Of a DNA stretch of 64,000 nucleotides, positions 1-8,938 are shown piece by piece. The notes under the pieces are model-generated. The model saw only the letters and a list, made by a program, of their open reading frames with translations. It was not told where the DNA came from and made no database searches. The stretch covers positions 1 through 64,000 of the forward strand of contig CAVVSK010000018.1 in assembly GCA_963750965.1 (NCBI GenBank). The letters run 5' to 3'. The DNA is from CANKHA01 sp963750965 (GTDB lineage: Bacteria > Pseudomonadota > Alphaproteobacteria > Rhizobiales > Xanthobacteraceae). Position numbers and translations under genes: made by a program. How positions within the stretch are numbered: the first letter of the stretch is position 1; each line of letters opens with the position of its first letter.

Positions 1-187
1 ACGCCGATCGCGGTGCCGCCCTCGGCGACGATCCGCTCCGCCTCCTGGGCGGCAAGATCGCCGTCGAGATCGGCGAGCACGACGGAGGCGCCGCTCTCGG
101 CGAACATGCGTGCCGTGCGAGGCCTATGCCTTTGGCGGCGCCCGTGACCAGGGCCACATGGCCTTTGAAGTCATAGGTCGGGGTCAT
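1..187 (-). pseudogene. Short-chain dehydrogenase, N-terminal part, frameshifted
   Basis: This is the N-terminal part of a classical SDR oxidoreductase; the rest lies beyond the left edge. From the ATG at 187 the protein reads MTPTYDFKGHVALVTGAAKG, with the TGxxxGIG dinucleotide-binding motif. The frame breaks right after it. One missing base between about 116 and 119 separates 'GIGLA' from the continuation 'TARMFAESGASVVLADLDG', which is the expected beta2 region ending in the coenzyme-choosing acidic residues. It is the last visible gene of the leftward operon. The break is either decay or an assembly error; several genes upstream carry the same kind of change. Confidence 0.75.
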
Positions 188-235
188 TTGAATGTTTGCT
201 TCATCCTTTGATGGGTTCTGATCGGCTCACCCACC

Positions 236-691
236 TCACGAGCTTGAGAGGGTCTTGGCGGTCGCGTCGGCGGCAAGGTCGCCTTTAATGCGTTCAACGC
301 TGATGGTGATCAGACCGGGCCGATCAAAAATAGAAATGTCGGCGGTCACTCGGCCGAGCAGGATAATCCCCGGTTGAGGGACGCGGCCCTCGCGATAGTA
401 GATCACGAAGTGATCGGAGCTCCACAGTCCCAGCGTCCCCCTCGAGAAATCGAGTTGACGCTCAACCGCGGGCAAGGGCGCCGGCAGATTGCCGGTCTTT
501 TCCTGGCGGAGGTGGTCCCGCATTTCGATCGCGAGCGGCAACATCCGGATCAGCGATTTGGTCGCGTCGTTGTCGACCAGCTCGGCAGTCACTTTGCCCC
601 AGTCGGAGGAAATCAGAATGCGCTCTTGTGCCATTGTAGGTCCGATCAATCCGAGTGTGATGACGAAGGCTCTCAAGACCGATGCAAGCAT
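236..691 (-). CDS. Secreted cyclophilin-like fold protein
   Basis: This is a protein of about 151 aa with a signal peptide (LRAFVITLGLIGPTMAQ, cleavage after the AQ region). The body carries the hallmarks of the bacterial cyclophilin-like family (Cyclophil_like2 type): 'EKTGNLP' near the middle, then 'HFVIYYREG' and 'PGIILLGRV'. The fold resembles peptidyl-prolyl isomerases, but the family's activity is not established. I chose the ATG at 691 because an AAGGAGG ribosome site lies nine bases upstream; a longer GTG start at 718 would place that site inside the gene. It sits in the leftward operon between the DUF1330 and SDR genes, which suggests an accessory role in the same pathway. Confidence 0.75.
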   Translation of the reverse strand: MLASVLRAFVITLGLIGPTMAQERILISSDWGKVTAELVDNDATKSLIRMLPLAIEMRDHLRQEKTGNLPAPLPAVERQLDFSRGTLGLWSSDHFVIYYREGRVPQPGIILLGRVTADISIFDRPGLITISVERIKGDLAADATAKTLSSS

Positions 692-733
692 TCCGCAGTA
701 CCTCCTTCTGGTGCTCACGCGACCGTCGCGTAT

Positions 734-1128
734 CTATTTTGAAGTGCCTTCAACAATATAGGTGCGCGAGTTGCCTGACCTCTGACGAATGGGTTTCAAT
801 TTCTCGTACTCAGCCGAGTTGTACCAAGCCTTCGCCTTGTCCATGCTGTCGAACGCGATCACCACAAGTCTTCCTTTCGGGGGCTCGCCTTCGAGTACAG
901 CGACCTCGCCGCCGCGGACGATAAATCTGCCGCCGAACGGTTCGAAAGTTGCGGCGACGCCGGCGCTGTAAGGCCGAATACCCTCCGGATCGGTCAATTC
1001 GAACTCTGCGATGTAGTAAGCGGACGCGAGTGGGTTGACTGACCTGGGGCATGGATGGCTGTTAATCCAATTCCGGCTGTCGCGAGGATGGCAAGACCCG
1101 CGAGCAACAGAAATCGCCTGAGCATCAT
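734..1128 (-). pseudogene. DUF1330 family protein with signal peptide, frameshifted
   Basis: The gene starts at the first of two tandem ATGs (1128) behind an AGGAGG ribosome site and encodes a signal peptide, MMLRRFLLLAGLAILATAG. The mature part, 'SAYYIAEFELTDPEG' to 'YIVEGTSK', is in another frame and is a typical DUF1330 dimeric alpha-beta barrel, including 'GRLVVIAFDSMDKAKAWYNS'. A single missing base near 1045-1050 separates the two. DUF1330 proteins are small and of mostly unknown function, related to the ABM fold. Without the shift the product would be a secreted protein of about 130 aa. The clean flanks suggest a very recent change or a sequence error. Confidence 0.75.
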
Positions 1129-1187
1129 GATTACTCCTCCTATATCCTTGGAATGGTGTGGTAGCGAATTCGCCTATCTCGCGCGTA

Positions 1188-1967
1188 CTAGCGCTGACGT
1201 TGCTCGAAGACCTCTTTTGCAACGGGCATGGTCGAGAATACGTTGGGCCATCCCACATAGAAGGCAAGATGCGTGATCGCTTCGGTGATCTCGACCTGCG
1301 TCAGCCCATTATTCATCCCGATCGGAATATGACCCGTGAGCTGCGCCACCTGACCATTGGCGATGAGCGCGCTGATGGTGACGAGGCTGCGGTCGCGCGG
1401 CGCGAGATCGGGACGGAGCCAGAGATCGCGGAACAAGACGTCAGTCGTGTACTGAGCAACGCGCGGAAACATCGCACCGAATTGGTCGCCCACACGCTTT
1501 GCGCGATCGGCCTCGGCAGCCTCGTTGAGCGGCAGCAACGCGGGGGACGCTGCAGGGAGTTGATCGGGCCCGATGTTTCGCTCGGCGAAGACATCCTGCG
1601 CATTAGCGATTGCGCTCATGGCGTTCGCCCAGCCGGAATAAAATGCCAAGTGCGTGATGATTTCCGAAATTTCCGCCGGCTTCACGCCGTGGTCGAGCGC
1701 AAGCTTCAGGTGATCCGACAGCGCGATGGTGTGATTGCGGGCGATTAGGGCCGCGAGCGTAACAACGCTGCGGTCGCGAGGCGAAAGGCCTGGGTGATTC
1801 CAAACATCGCCGGACAAACGATCCTGCGTGTATTTGTCAAACGCGGGCGCAACCATCTGGATGTCCTTGCGTGTAGGGCTGCCCTCGGCCGCAGCAATGA
1901 CGGGAGTGGTTATCATGACGCTTGAAGTGCAGAGCGAAAGGCACATCAGCCGGATCAAACCTTTCAT
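1188..1967 (-). CDS. Secreted carboxymuconolactone decarboxylase-family protein, two domains
   Basis: This is a 259-aa protein with an N-terminal signal peptide (ends near VIAAAEG) and two tandem CMD/AhpD-like domains. The repeats are visible: 'WNHPGLSPRDRSVVTLAALIA...EISEIITHLAFYSGWANA' and 'WLRPDLAPRDRSLVTISALIA...EITEAITHLAFYVGWPNV'. CMD-fold proteins act as gamma-carboxymuconolactone decarboxylases or thiol peroxidases. No CxxC is visible here, so an AhpD-type peroxidase is unlikely. Export to the periplasm is unusual for a true PcaC. The start at 1967 has a good AGGGAGA site. It is intact, in contrast with most of its operon neighbours, and likely serves the same oxidative catabolism as the adjacent cupin. 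Confidence 0.85.
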   Translation of the reverse strand: MKGLIRLMCLSLCTSSVMITTPVIAAAEGSPTRKDIQMVAPAFDKYTQDRLSGDVWNHPGLSPRDRSVVTLAALIARNHTIALSDHLKLALDHGVKPAEISEIITHLAFYSGWANAMSAIANAQDVFAERNIGPDQLPAASPALLPLNEAAEADRAKRVGDQFGAMFPRVAQYTTDVLFRDLWLRPDLAPRDRSLVTISALIANGQVAQLTGHIPIGMNNGLTQVEITEAITHLAFYVGWPNVFSTMPVAKEVFEQRQR

Positions 1968-2030
1968 ACTGAATCTCCCTTGAGCAACGCGGTGTCTTTG
2001 CGCTGCGTTGCGGTGGCGACTGCCTGCTAA

Positions 2031-2558
2031 TCAGCGGCGGTATTGTTCATCGCTGACCTTTTCCAGCCAGTCGACGTTCTTGCCGTTCAAAGTTTCTTGG
2101 ATTGCGATATGAGTATCGCTGTCTGTCGGCGACGCGCCATGCCAATGCTTCAGGTCCGGTGGAAACCAGACGACGTCACCAGGTCGAATTTCCTCAACCG
2201 ATCCCCCCTCATGCTGAACCCACCTAAGTCCCGACGTTATGATCAAGGTCTGACCGACGGGATGCGTGTGCCAGGCGGTACGGGCACCCGGTTCGAACGT
2301 GACATGCCCTGCGGATACGCGCCCTGGATCCCGCACCGGAAATACCGGATCGATACGCACCGTGCCGGTGAAATACTCCGCTGGCCCTTTTGCGGATGGT
2401 AGTGAACCGGCCCGTGTAATCTGCATCGTTGCGCTCCTTGATGGCGCCTGGACAGTGGGCGTCTGTGCGACGCCAGCTCCGGCTGCAGCCAGCGTAGCCA
2501 AGCCGCCGCCGGCCGCGAGCATGTGTCGGCGTGTGATGATGGTGCTTGCTGAACGCAT
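2031..2558 (-). CDS. Cupin-domain protein with Tat-type signal
   Basis: This is a 175-aa single-domain cupin. The N-terminus has a twin-arginine-like leader ('TRRHMLAAGGG') ending at 'GVAQT'. Cupin motif 1 is seen as 'AWHTHPVGQTLIITSG', with the metal-binding histidines, and motif 2 as 'GDVVWFPPDLKHWHG'. Related proteins pair with carboxymuconolactone decarboxylases, and some cupins of this group work as hydroxynitrile lyases or dioxygenases, so the exact reaction is open. It lies directly between the ABM monooxygenase and CMD genes. Its start overlaps the C-terminal read-through of the ABM gene. The ribosome site is weak. Confidence 0.82.
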   Translation of the reverse strand: MRSASTIITRRHMLAAGGGLATLAAAGAGVAQTPTVQAPSRSATMQITRAGSLPSAKGPAEYFTGTVRIDPVFPVRDPGRVSAGHVTFEPGARTAWHTHPVGQTLIITSGLRWVQHEGGSVEEIRPGDVVWFPPDLKHWHGASPTDSDTHIAIQETLNGKNVDWLEKVSDEQYRR

Positions 2559-2965
2559 GCGTGCGTGTACTTTCTTAAGGGTAAGGTGCGCGCTGGCTGC
2601 GGCTTAGCGGCGAGCACTAGCGGGACCGCGTCGATAAGCTTGCGCGACAGCACCATTTTGTCGGTTGTTGCCCGGAACTGTTTGAAATGCGGCATCTCCA
2701 AATGCGCGGCGTAAGCGGCCGCATCCGTGTAGACTTCGAACACCCTCACGCGGCCAGGGTTGTCTTTCTCATGGACGGCATACAACGCCAGAACCCCTGG
2801 CTCTGAGCGCACCGCAGCCTGCACGCCCTCTGTGATAGCGACTTTGAAACCTTCGAGCTGAGCGGGATCGATCTCAAGCTCTGCAATGCGCACGTATTGC
2901 GCATGCGCTTGGAAGCAAGACCATAACGTCAGAACCGACGCAGTAACGAAACACTTGCCATTCAT
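2243..2965 (-). CDS. ABM-type monooxygenase with signal peptide; probable lost stop
   Basis: The domain is that of antibiotic-biosynthesis-type (quinol) monooxygenases: a small ferredoxin-like fold oxidising quinol-like substrates without cofactor. Visible features are a signal peptide ending near 'FQAHAQ', 'VRIAELEIDPAQLEGFK', and 'PGVLALYAVHEKDNPGRVRVFEVYTD'. The start at 2965 has an AGGAGG site six bases upstream. The fold is complete by about 'LIDAVPLVLAAK' (near 2600), yet the frame runs on for over 350 bases inside the following cupin gene. A TAA one base out of frame sits at 2604-2606, so a lost base probably removed the natural stop. The C-terminal third is therefore unlikely to be genuine. 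Confidence 0.7.
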   Translation of the reverse strand: MNGKCFVTASVLTLWSCFQAHAQYVRIAELEIDPAQLEGFKVAITEGVQAAVRSEPGVLALYAVHEKDNPGRVRVFEVYTDAAAYAAHLEMPHFKQFRATTDKMVLSRKLIDAVPLVLAAKPQPARTLPLRKYTHACVQQAPSSHADTCSRPAAAWLRWLQPELASHRRPLSRRHQGAQRCRLHGPVHYHPQKGQRSISPARCVSIRYFRCGIQGAYPQGMSRSNRVPVPPGTRIPSVRP

Positions 2966-2985
2966 GTTGTGCCTCCTGCGCAATC

Positions 2986-5118
2986 TCACAGTAGCTTGTC
3001 GGGCGTGAACGGGAGTTCGCGGATACGTTTGCCAGTGGCATGAAAGATCGCGTTTGTAATGGCCGGCGCGACGCCCACCATGGCGATCTCACCGACGCCT
3101 TTCACGCCGAGGGGGTTCACATGCGGGTCGTGCTCCTCGACAAAGATCACGTCCATGACCGGCGGCGCATCGGCGTGGACCGGTACGGCGTATTCGGCGA
3201 AGTTGGCGTTCGGAACGCGGCCGTTGCGCGGGTCCACAACCGAGTGCTCCATGAGCGCCATGCCGATGCCGCCGATCATGCCGCCGATGCACTGGCTGCG
3301 CGTCGTCTTCGGGTTGACGATGCGGCCGGCCCCATAGGCGCCGACGATGCGCCGCACGCGCGTCTCGCCGAGATCCGGATCGACAGCGACTTCCACGAAA
3401 ACCGCCCCAAACGCATGCATGGAGAACCGCTGGCCTGCATCGCCTGGCTTCACGTCGCCGAGCCCTCAATGGGCTCGCCGATGCGGCGCAGGGCTTCCGC
3501 AGGTCATTGGTGTCGCCGCGAGCGAGCGCGTCCTCACGCGCCTTGCGGCAGGCCGCCTGCACGGCGCTGCCGACGCTCGCCATCGTCATCGAGCCGCCAT
3601 GCACGGGCGCCCTCGGCAGCCGAGTGTCGCCGAGAGTGAACTTCACCCGCTCAATGGGAAGGCCGAGCGTCTCAGCAGCGACTTGCGTCATAGACGTCCA
3701 GGTGCCCGGCCCCATGTCGCTTGCAGCGCTCATCACCTCGGCGGTGCCGTCCGGCATGAGACGCGCCATGGCGGAGGCCGGTGCGTAATTCATCGGATAG
3801 GTGGCGGTTGCCATGCCCCAGCCGATGAGCCAACGCCCATCCCGCATGGAGCGCGGCTCGGGGTTGCGCCGGCTCCAGCCGAAGCGCTCTGCCGCGGCCC
3901 GGTAGCATTCGCGCGTCGAGCGGCTCGAGAACGGCAGTTTCTTGAACTCGTCCTGCTCCGGCTCGTTGCGCAGGCGCAATTCGACTGGATCGATATTCAG
4001 CGCGACGGCGAGCTCGTCCATGGCGGATTCGAGGGCAAAGACGCCGCTCGCCTCGCCGGGTGCGCGCATATAGGTCGGCGTGTGCACGTTCATCGGCGCG
4101 ATGCGGTGGCGCGTGTAGACGTTCGGGCAGGAATGCAGGAACCGGCTCGCGTTGAGGAGCGCCTCCGAAAACTCCTCATAGGTGGAGGTCTCCTGGTAGC
4201 CCTCGTGCAGATCGCCGTGAGGCGGCCGTCGCGCGATGCGCCGAGCGCGACGCGCTGGACGGTGTGCGGCCGGTAGCCGACGCCGTAATACATCTCGCGC
4301 CGCGAAAGCATCAGCTTCACCGGGCGCCCGGCGACGCGCGCGCCGAGTGCGGCCAGCGTGACATGCGGCCAGGTGCGCAGCCCCGAGCCGAAGGCGCCGC
4401 CGACGAAGGGCGAGATGACGCGAATGTTCTCCGCCGCGATGCCGAACACGGCGGCGATCTCGTCGGCAGTGTTGTTCACCCACTGCGTCTTGTCCCAGAG
4501 CGTCAGGCGGTCGCCGTCCCACGCGGCGATGGTGGCGTGCATCTCGATCGGATTGTGGTTCTCGCGCGGGATCACGTAGGTATGGTCGACCTTGACCTCG
4601 GCATCCGCGAGCGCTCCTTCGGCGTCGCCGCGACGCGTTTCGGGCGGCCGGGTTTCGCCCTGATCGGTTTTCTGTGGGTTGGCAGCACCGGCTCGACGCG
4701 GCTCGATGTCGGTGGTGCGGTTTCGGGCGCGTAGGTGACGCGCACCAGTGTCGCCGCGTGGCTCGCCTGCTCGAGCGTCTCAGCGATGACGAGCGCGATC
4801 GGCTGGCCTTGGTGGTTGACGCGGTCGTCCTGGAGCACGTGCAGGCGCTCGCCGATGACCGGGTCGGCGGCGGCCTTGTGCTGGCGATAGGCAAGCCTCG
4901 GTGCGTTGCGATGGGTCAGAACGGCGATGACGCCGGGCGCGCGTTCCGCCGCCGCGCTGTCGATGGATGCGATGCGGCCGTTCGCGATCGTGCTCCGCAC
5001 GATGGCGCCGTGCGCCTGGCCGGGCTGCGTCGAATTCGGCAGCGTAGGTGGCGCCGCCGGTGACCTTCTGGCGGCCATCGACGCGGCTGACGGGTTGTCC
5101 GATAAATGCGGTGGTCAT
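2986..5118 (-). pseudogene. Xanthine dehydrogenase-family molybdopterin-binding subunit, five frameshifts
   Basis: This is the large catalytic subunit (about 710 aa if repaired) of a molybdenum hydroxylase. It runs from 'MTTAFIGQPVSRVDGRQKVT' to 'IRELPFTPDKLL'. Family hallmarks are 'TPTYMRAPGEASG', 'GVGEIAMVGVAPAITNAI' and 'FGAVFVEVAVDPDLGETRVR'. I can follow the protein only by changing frame near 5025 (one extra base), 4711, 4210, 3498 and 3465 (each one base missing). At each point the sequence on both sides is good family sequence. It overlaps the FAD subunit by ATGA. The reaction would be hydroxylation of an aromatic or aldehyde substrate. As written, the gene cannot make a functional enzyme. 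Confidence 0.85.
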
Positions 5119-6115
5119 GCGCGGGCTCCCGCGGTTTCGACGGCGCGCACGATCGCGCGCTGCATGAGTTCGATCTTGAAGTCGTTGTGCCCGCGCCCCT
5201 GCGCGCCTTCGGCGGCGAGCGCCGCCGCCGGACGGAGCGCCGCCGGGTCGAGGCTCGCTCCGACCAAAGCCGCCTCGACTCTGCGGAATGCGCCACGGCT
5301 TCGTGCCAACCCCGCCGAGCGCCACGCGCGCCTGCCGGATGCGGCCGCCATCCATCTCCAGCGCCACCGCGGCCGATACCACCGCGAACTCGAACGAGGC
5401 GCGGTCGCGCACCTTGAGATAATGCGAGCGCCGCGCCACCGGGCTCGCCGGCACCGTGATGGCCGAGATGACCTCGCCGGGTTCGAGCACCGTCTCGATG
5501 TGCGGCGTATCGGCGGGTAGCCGGTGAAACTCGACCAGCGGCACCATGCGCTGTCCGTTTGCCCCACGCACCTCAACGGCTGCGTCGAGCGCGACCAGCG
5601 CCACCGCAAGGTCGGATGGGTTGGCGGCGATGCAGTTCTCGCTTGTGCCGAGCACCGCATGCCAGCGGTTCTCGCCGCCGATGGCGGCGCAGCCGGAGCC
5701 TGGCGCGCGCTTGTTGCAGGCGGCGTAGCCGACATCGCGGAAGTAGGGGCAGCGCGTGCGTTGCAGGAGGTTGCCGCCCATGGTGGCCTGGTTGCGCACC
5801 TGCGGGCTCGCCGAGTTCAAGAGCGCCTCGGAGATGACGGGGTACTGCTCGATGACTGCGGGGTGGGCGGCCACGTCAGCCATGGTGGCGGCGGCGCCGA
5901 ACCTGAGGCCCTGCGCGGCCGACTTCAATACGGTTGTCGAGAAGTCCCGCGAGGCTCACCAGCCGATCGGGACGGCGGACATACTCCTGCAGCAGTTGCA
6001 CCATGTCGGTGCCGCCGGCGATGTATTCGGCGGGTGCGTCGTTGCGGCCGGCCTGGGCGCGGAACGCGAGCGCGGCAGCCAGATCATGCGGGCGTTCCAG
6101 GGTGAACGGGTGCAT
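5115..6115 (-). pseudogene. Xanthine dehydrogenase-family FAD-binding subunit, two frameshifts
   Basis: This is the medium, FAD-binding subunit (about 330 aa) of the same hydroxylase, passing electrons from the iron-sulfur subunit to an acceptor. It starts 'MHPFTLERPHDLAAALAF' at 6115, three bases after the 2Fe-2S gene. FAD-contacting motifs are 'AGGTDMVQLLQ', 'QVRNQATMGGNLLQRTRCPYF' (in part) and 'NPSDLAVALVALDA'. The frame changes near 5910 (between 'DNRIEVGRAG' and 'LRFGAAATM') and near 5280 (between 'GGVGTKPWRIP' and 'RVEAALVGASLD'). It ends 'IVRAVETAGARA', overlapping the start of the molybdopterin subunit. Without the shifts it would be of normal length. Confidence 0.85.
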
Positions 6116-6118
6116 GGC

Positions 6119-6767
6119 TCAACCTCCCCGCACGGGACCAGTGACGCGAGCCGCGTCCTGGATCGCCGCGACGATGTGGTCGTAGGCCCCGCAGCGGCAC
6201 AGGTTGCCGCTCATCCAATCACGAATTTCCTGCGGCGAGCCGGCATGGCCTTCGTTGATGCAGGCGACGCCAGCCATGATCTGTCCGGAGCGTGCAATAG
6301 CCGCACTGGAAGGCGTCTCTCTCGATGAAGGCGGCTTGCAAGGGGTGGAGTTGATCGCCTTGGGCCAGGCCCTCGATGGTCGTGATCTCGCGTCCCTCCA
6401 CGAGCGCGGCCAGCGAAAGGCAGGATTTCACACGCTTGCCGTCCAGCAGGACCGTACAGGCGCCACATTGCCCAAGGCCGCAGCCCTTTTTCGATCCGGT
6501 GAGGTGCAAGTGTTCGCGCAATGCGTCGAGCAGCGTGGTGCGCGGATCGAGCGTCAGGCGATGCTCGGTTCCGTTGACGCGCAGCATGACATTGAGCGGA
6601 GGGGGTGTCACTGCAGCACCTTGAGCGGCAGCTGGCGACATATTTTCGGACATGAGTTGTCCTCCCACGAGAGCCCCGCCAGTCACCGCAGCGACGGCCA
6701 ACAGTTCTCTTCTTGTGACATCGCAGCTGATGACCTTCAGGTTTCTTGAAGTGGCGGGCTCTTCCAT
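6119..6767 (-). pseudogene. Xanthine dehydrogenase-family 2Fe-2S subunit with Tat leader, one frameshift
   Basis: This is the small iron-sulfur subunit of the molybdenum hydroxylase. From the ATG at 6767 (GGGAG site upstream) it has a Tat-like leader ('TRRELLAVAAVTGGALVGG'), then the plant-type 2Fe-2S site 'KKGCGLGQCGACTVLLDGK' and the second cluster domain beginning 'FQCGYCT'. Near 6282 the frame breaks. The expected continuation (GQIMAGVACINEG ... NLCRCGAYDHIVAAI ... VRGG) follows in another frame, with the second pair of cluster cysteines, and stops at 6119. The exported leader fits a periplasmic aldehyde or isoquinoline-type oxidoreductase. It is the first gene of the operon, divergent from the LysR gene. 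Confidence 0.85.
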
Positions 6768-6880
6768 TCGCCGCTCTCCCTTGTGAGCAGATCCGATGGG
6801 CATATGGCCGATAATCTAGAACGCGCATCCATTCCTATTAGACGGTAAAATCGGTATAGAGTTATGAGCGGAGGACATAA
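6768..6880. promoter_or_regulatory. Divergent control region between hydroxylase operon and LysR gene
   Basis: These 113 bases lie between the first operon gene (leftward) and the LysR gene (rightward), the usual place for LysR binding sites and both promoters. The stretch is AT-richer than its surroundings ('CCTATTAGACGGTAAAAT'). A GGAGG site precedes the lysR ATG. I cannot fix a specific T-N11-A operator by eye. Confidence 0.45.
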
Positions 6881-7774
6881 ATGCAGCGGGGCCATCTGGA
6901 TGATCTATTGGCGTTCATCGCCGTAGGCCGGGAACGCAGCTTCACCAAGGCTGCAGCAAAAGTGGGCGTCTCCCAGTCGGCACTGAGCCACACCATCAAA
7001 GAACTCGAAGAGCGGCTCGGAGTTCGGCTCCTTAGCCGCACGACCCGGAGCGTCTCGCCTACGGAAGCCGGGGACCGTCTACTGCACAACATTGGGCCAC
7101 GGTTCGACGAAATCGAGGCGGAGGTCGCCGCTGTAAGTGAGCTTCGGCAAAAGCCTGCTGGCACCATTCGGATTACAGCGACCGAAAATGCGACGGAGAC
7201 AATTCTAGTCCCGAAGCTCGCGCCGCTGCTGCGAGAACACCCGGACATAAAAGTCGAGATCGCCATCGACTATGGGCTTACAGACATCGTAGCTCAGCAG
7301 TACGACGCTGGCGTGCGCAGCGGCGAGCAAGTGGCCAAAGACATGATCGCGGTTCGGATCGGGCCGGACATGCGTATGGCGGTGGTCGGCGCTCCCTCCT
7401 ACTTCCGGAAGCGGTCGGAGCCGAAGAGACCGCAGGACCTGATCGGGCACAATTGCATCAACTTGCGCCTGCCTTCGCATGGCGGGATGTACGCCTGGGA
7501 GTTCGAGAAAGGTGGTCGCGAGTTGAGAGTGCGCGTCGAGGGTCAGCTCATCTTCAATGCGACCGGTCAAATACTGAATGCAGCGCTCGCCGGATCGGGC
7601 TTGGCCTACGTGCCCGAAAGCATGGTGCAGGACCATCTCCGCAAGGGAGGCCTTAAGCGCGTCCTTGGGGAGTGGTGCCTTCCTTACTCCGGATACCACC
7701 TTTTCTATCCAAGCCGACGGCAGTCCTCGGCGGCATTTGCTCTGGTAGTCGATGCATTGAGGTATCGGGGCTAA
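6881..7774 (+). CDS. LysR-family transcriptional regulator
   Basis: This is a 297-aa regulator of standard LysR length. The winged helix-turn-helix covers about residues 1-65, with 'SFTKAAAKVGVSQSALSHT' and 'LGVRLLSRTTRSVSPTEAG'. The remaining part is the two-lobed effector-binding domain (from 'GTIRITATENATETILVPKL' on). It is transcribed away from the molybdenum hydroxylase operon and most likely controls it in response to a pathway substrate or intermediate, and also itself. The ATG at 6881 has a GGAGGACATAA spacing that fits well. The gene is intact, unlike the operon beside it. Confidence 0.93.
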   Translation: MQRGHLDDLLAFIAVGRERSFTKAAAKVGVSQSALSHTIKELEERLGVRLLSRTTRSVSPTEAGDRLLHNIGPRFDEIEAEVAAVSELRQKPAGTIRITATENATETILVPKLAPLLREHPDIKVEIAIDYGLTDIVAQQYDAGVRSGEQVAKDMIAVRIGPDMRMAVVGAPSYFRKRSEPKRPQDLIGHNCINLRLPSHGGMYAWEFEKGGRELRVRVEGQLIFNATGQILNAALAGSGLAYVPESMVQDHLRKGGLKRVLGEWCLPYSGYHLFYPSRRQSSAAFALVVDALRYRG

Positions 7775-8692
7775 ACGGCTCGCTGCCAAATCTCCTCCTC
7801 AACTCTCCCGGGGTACATTCGAGACGTGTGTACGCGCGATGCTGATCGCATTATTCAAGGCAAACCTCAGCTCATCGCACCCAGGGTCGAAGGATGTGGC
7901 GTGAGCACATGGTTTAGACCGAAGCTCCAATGTCCGCTTTCGGTCAGAAGCGGAAATCCTCAAAGCGAGCACAGCGAGTTCGCTTCCCCCCGAAAGCCGA
8001 CATGGAGAAGACGTCGCTTCATGTCGGCTTCTGGCCACAAACAGGCATTGATTGGCGGGTGTCGCGCGTCAGCTTGTGCCAGGTGCAGGCATCGTTTCCG
8101 AGGCTGAGCTCGTCGTGCTTGTCGCTGCCATTCAGCTTTTTGAAGGTAAAGCCGCAAGCAGAGCGCGATAAGAGCCAGCAATTTCCAGACGATGTGTTTC
8201 ATGGTTGTTCGGCTTTCCAGTTCTTCCTGCTCGACCAGAGACAGGACCAGGACTGCACCCCATTTTTTGATGGCATCGATATCGAATTAAATCCCGGTCC
8301 CAATGCCCCATCCCACCTAATTGGTCCTTTTTCCTGGGCACAAGGTGATTCCGATCCGCCCATGCCCGGGCGAAGCCGGACTTCGGCAACCCGCAAAGGA
8401 TGCGATTTTTGTTAGCATTTGTTAGCCACCCCTGATCACCTGAGAAACCAAGTCTGGAGAGGAGTTTCCGAAGAATAACCCGGTATCATTGGGGGATTTC
8501 TACATTTCCGATTTCACCTCATCCCCCGTGACCGGTGGGGTGGCAGCACACTTCGCCCTCTCGCGCGAATTAGTCGGTGACTTGCCGGAGCCGATTCTTC
8601 CGGCTGAGTTCAATCTCCAAATTCGCTTTCAGACTATCGTAGGTCCTCCGCTGCATAGGCGCATGTGCAGGTTCCAATTATGCCACCGGGGT
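7775..8692. other. Gene-poor stretch with a Bradyrhizobium-type intergenic repeat
   Basis: I see no credible gene here. Between about 7920 and 8060 lies a repeat-like segment in which variants of an ATGTC-GGCTT-type unit recur ('ATGTCCGCTTTCGGTCAGAA', later 'CATGTCGGCTTCTGGCC'). Its translation, 'MSAFGQKRK...PPKADM', resembles the low-complexity peptide often annotated between genes in Bradyrhizobium and relatives. The remainder holds only short open frames without ribosome sites or recognisable domains. Confidence 0.5.
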
Positions 8693-8938
8693 CTACTTGG
8701 TTGAGCCGACGCGGCAGCCCGGAGAAGGATGGCAGAATACCTCCACACCATGATTCAGCAGCACCTGCACAATGCGTTCCACCGATTGCGGGACGCTGGT
8801 AGGGGGATTGTCTCCACGGCTTTCCCAATAACGGCAAGCGCGGGGATTGAATCCTGCCTCGGTCGAGAGTTCCGATTGCGTCAGTCCGGCCACTGTGCGT
8901 GCTGCACGCAATTGTCTGCCGGAGGCTATGGTGGACAT
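8693..8938 (-). CDS. Small XRE-type helix-turn-helix protein
   Basis: This is a DNA-binding protein of about 81 aa starting 'MSTIASGRQLRAARTVAGLT'. The helix-turn-helix is seen as 'QLRAARTVAGLTQSELSTEA' followed by 'RACRYWESRGDNPPT', the usual XRE recognition-helix context. The C-terminal 'IVQVLLNHGVEVF' is common in stand-alone alphaproteobacterial XRE regulators. The open frame extends further upstream, but the sequence there is not protein-like, so I take the ATG at 8938. No partner gene is adjacent, so its target is unknown. Confidence 0.65.
   Translation of the reverse strand: MSTIASGRQLRAARTVAGLTQSELSTEAGFNPRACRYWESRGDNPPTSVPQSVERIVQVLLNHGVEVFCHPSPGCRVGSTK

Noticed and set aside
3089..4894. 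Single 601-codon minus-strand frame
   Set aside because: Only its middle is real molybdopterin-subunit sequence. The ends are arginine-rich out-of-frame translation created by the frameshifts.
7930..8415. Plus-strand frame 'MSAFGQKRK...'
   Set aside because: It is a translation of an intergenic repeat, without ribosome site and with changing composition.
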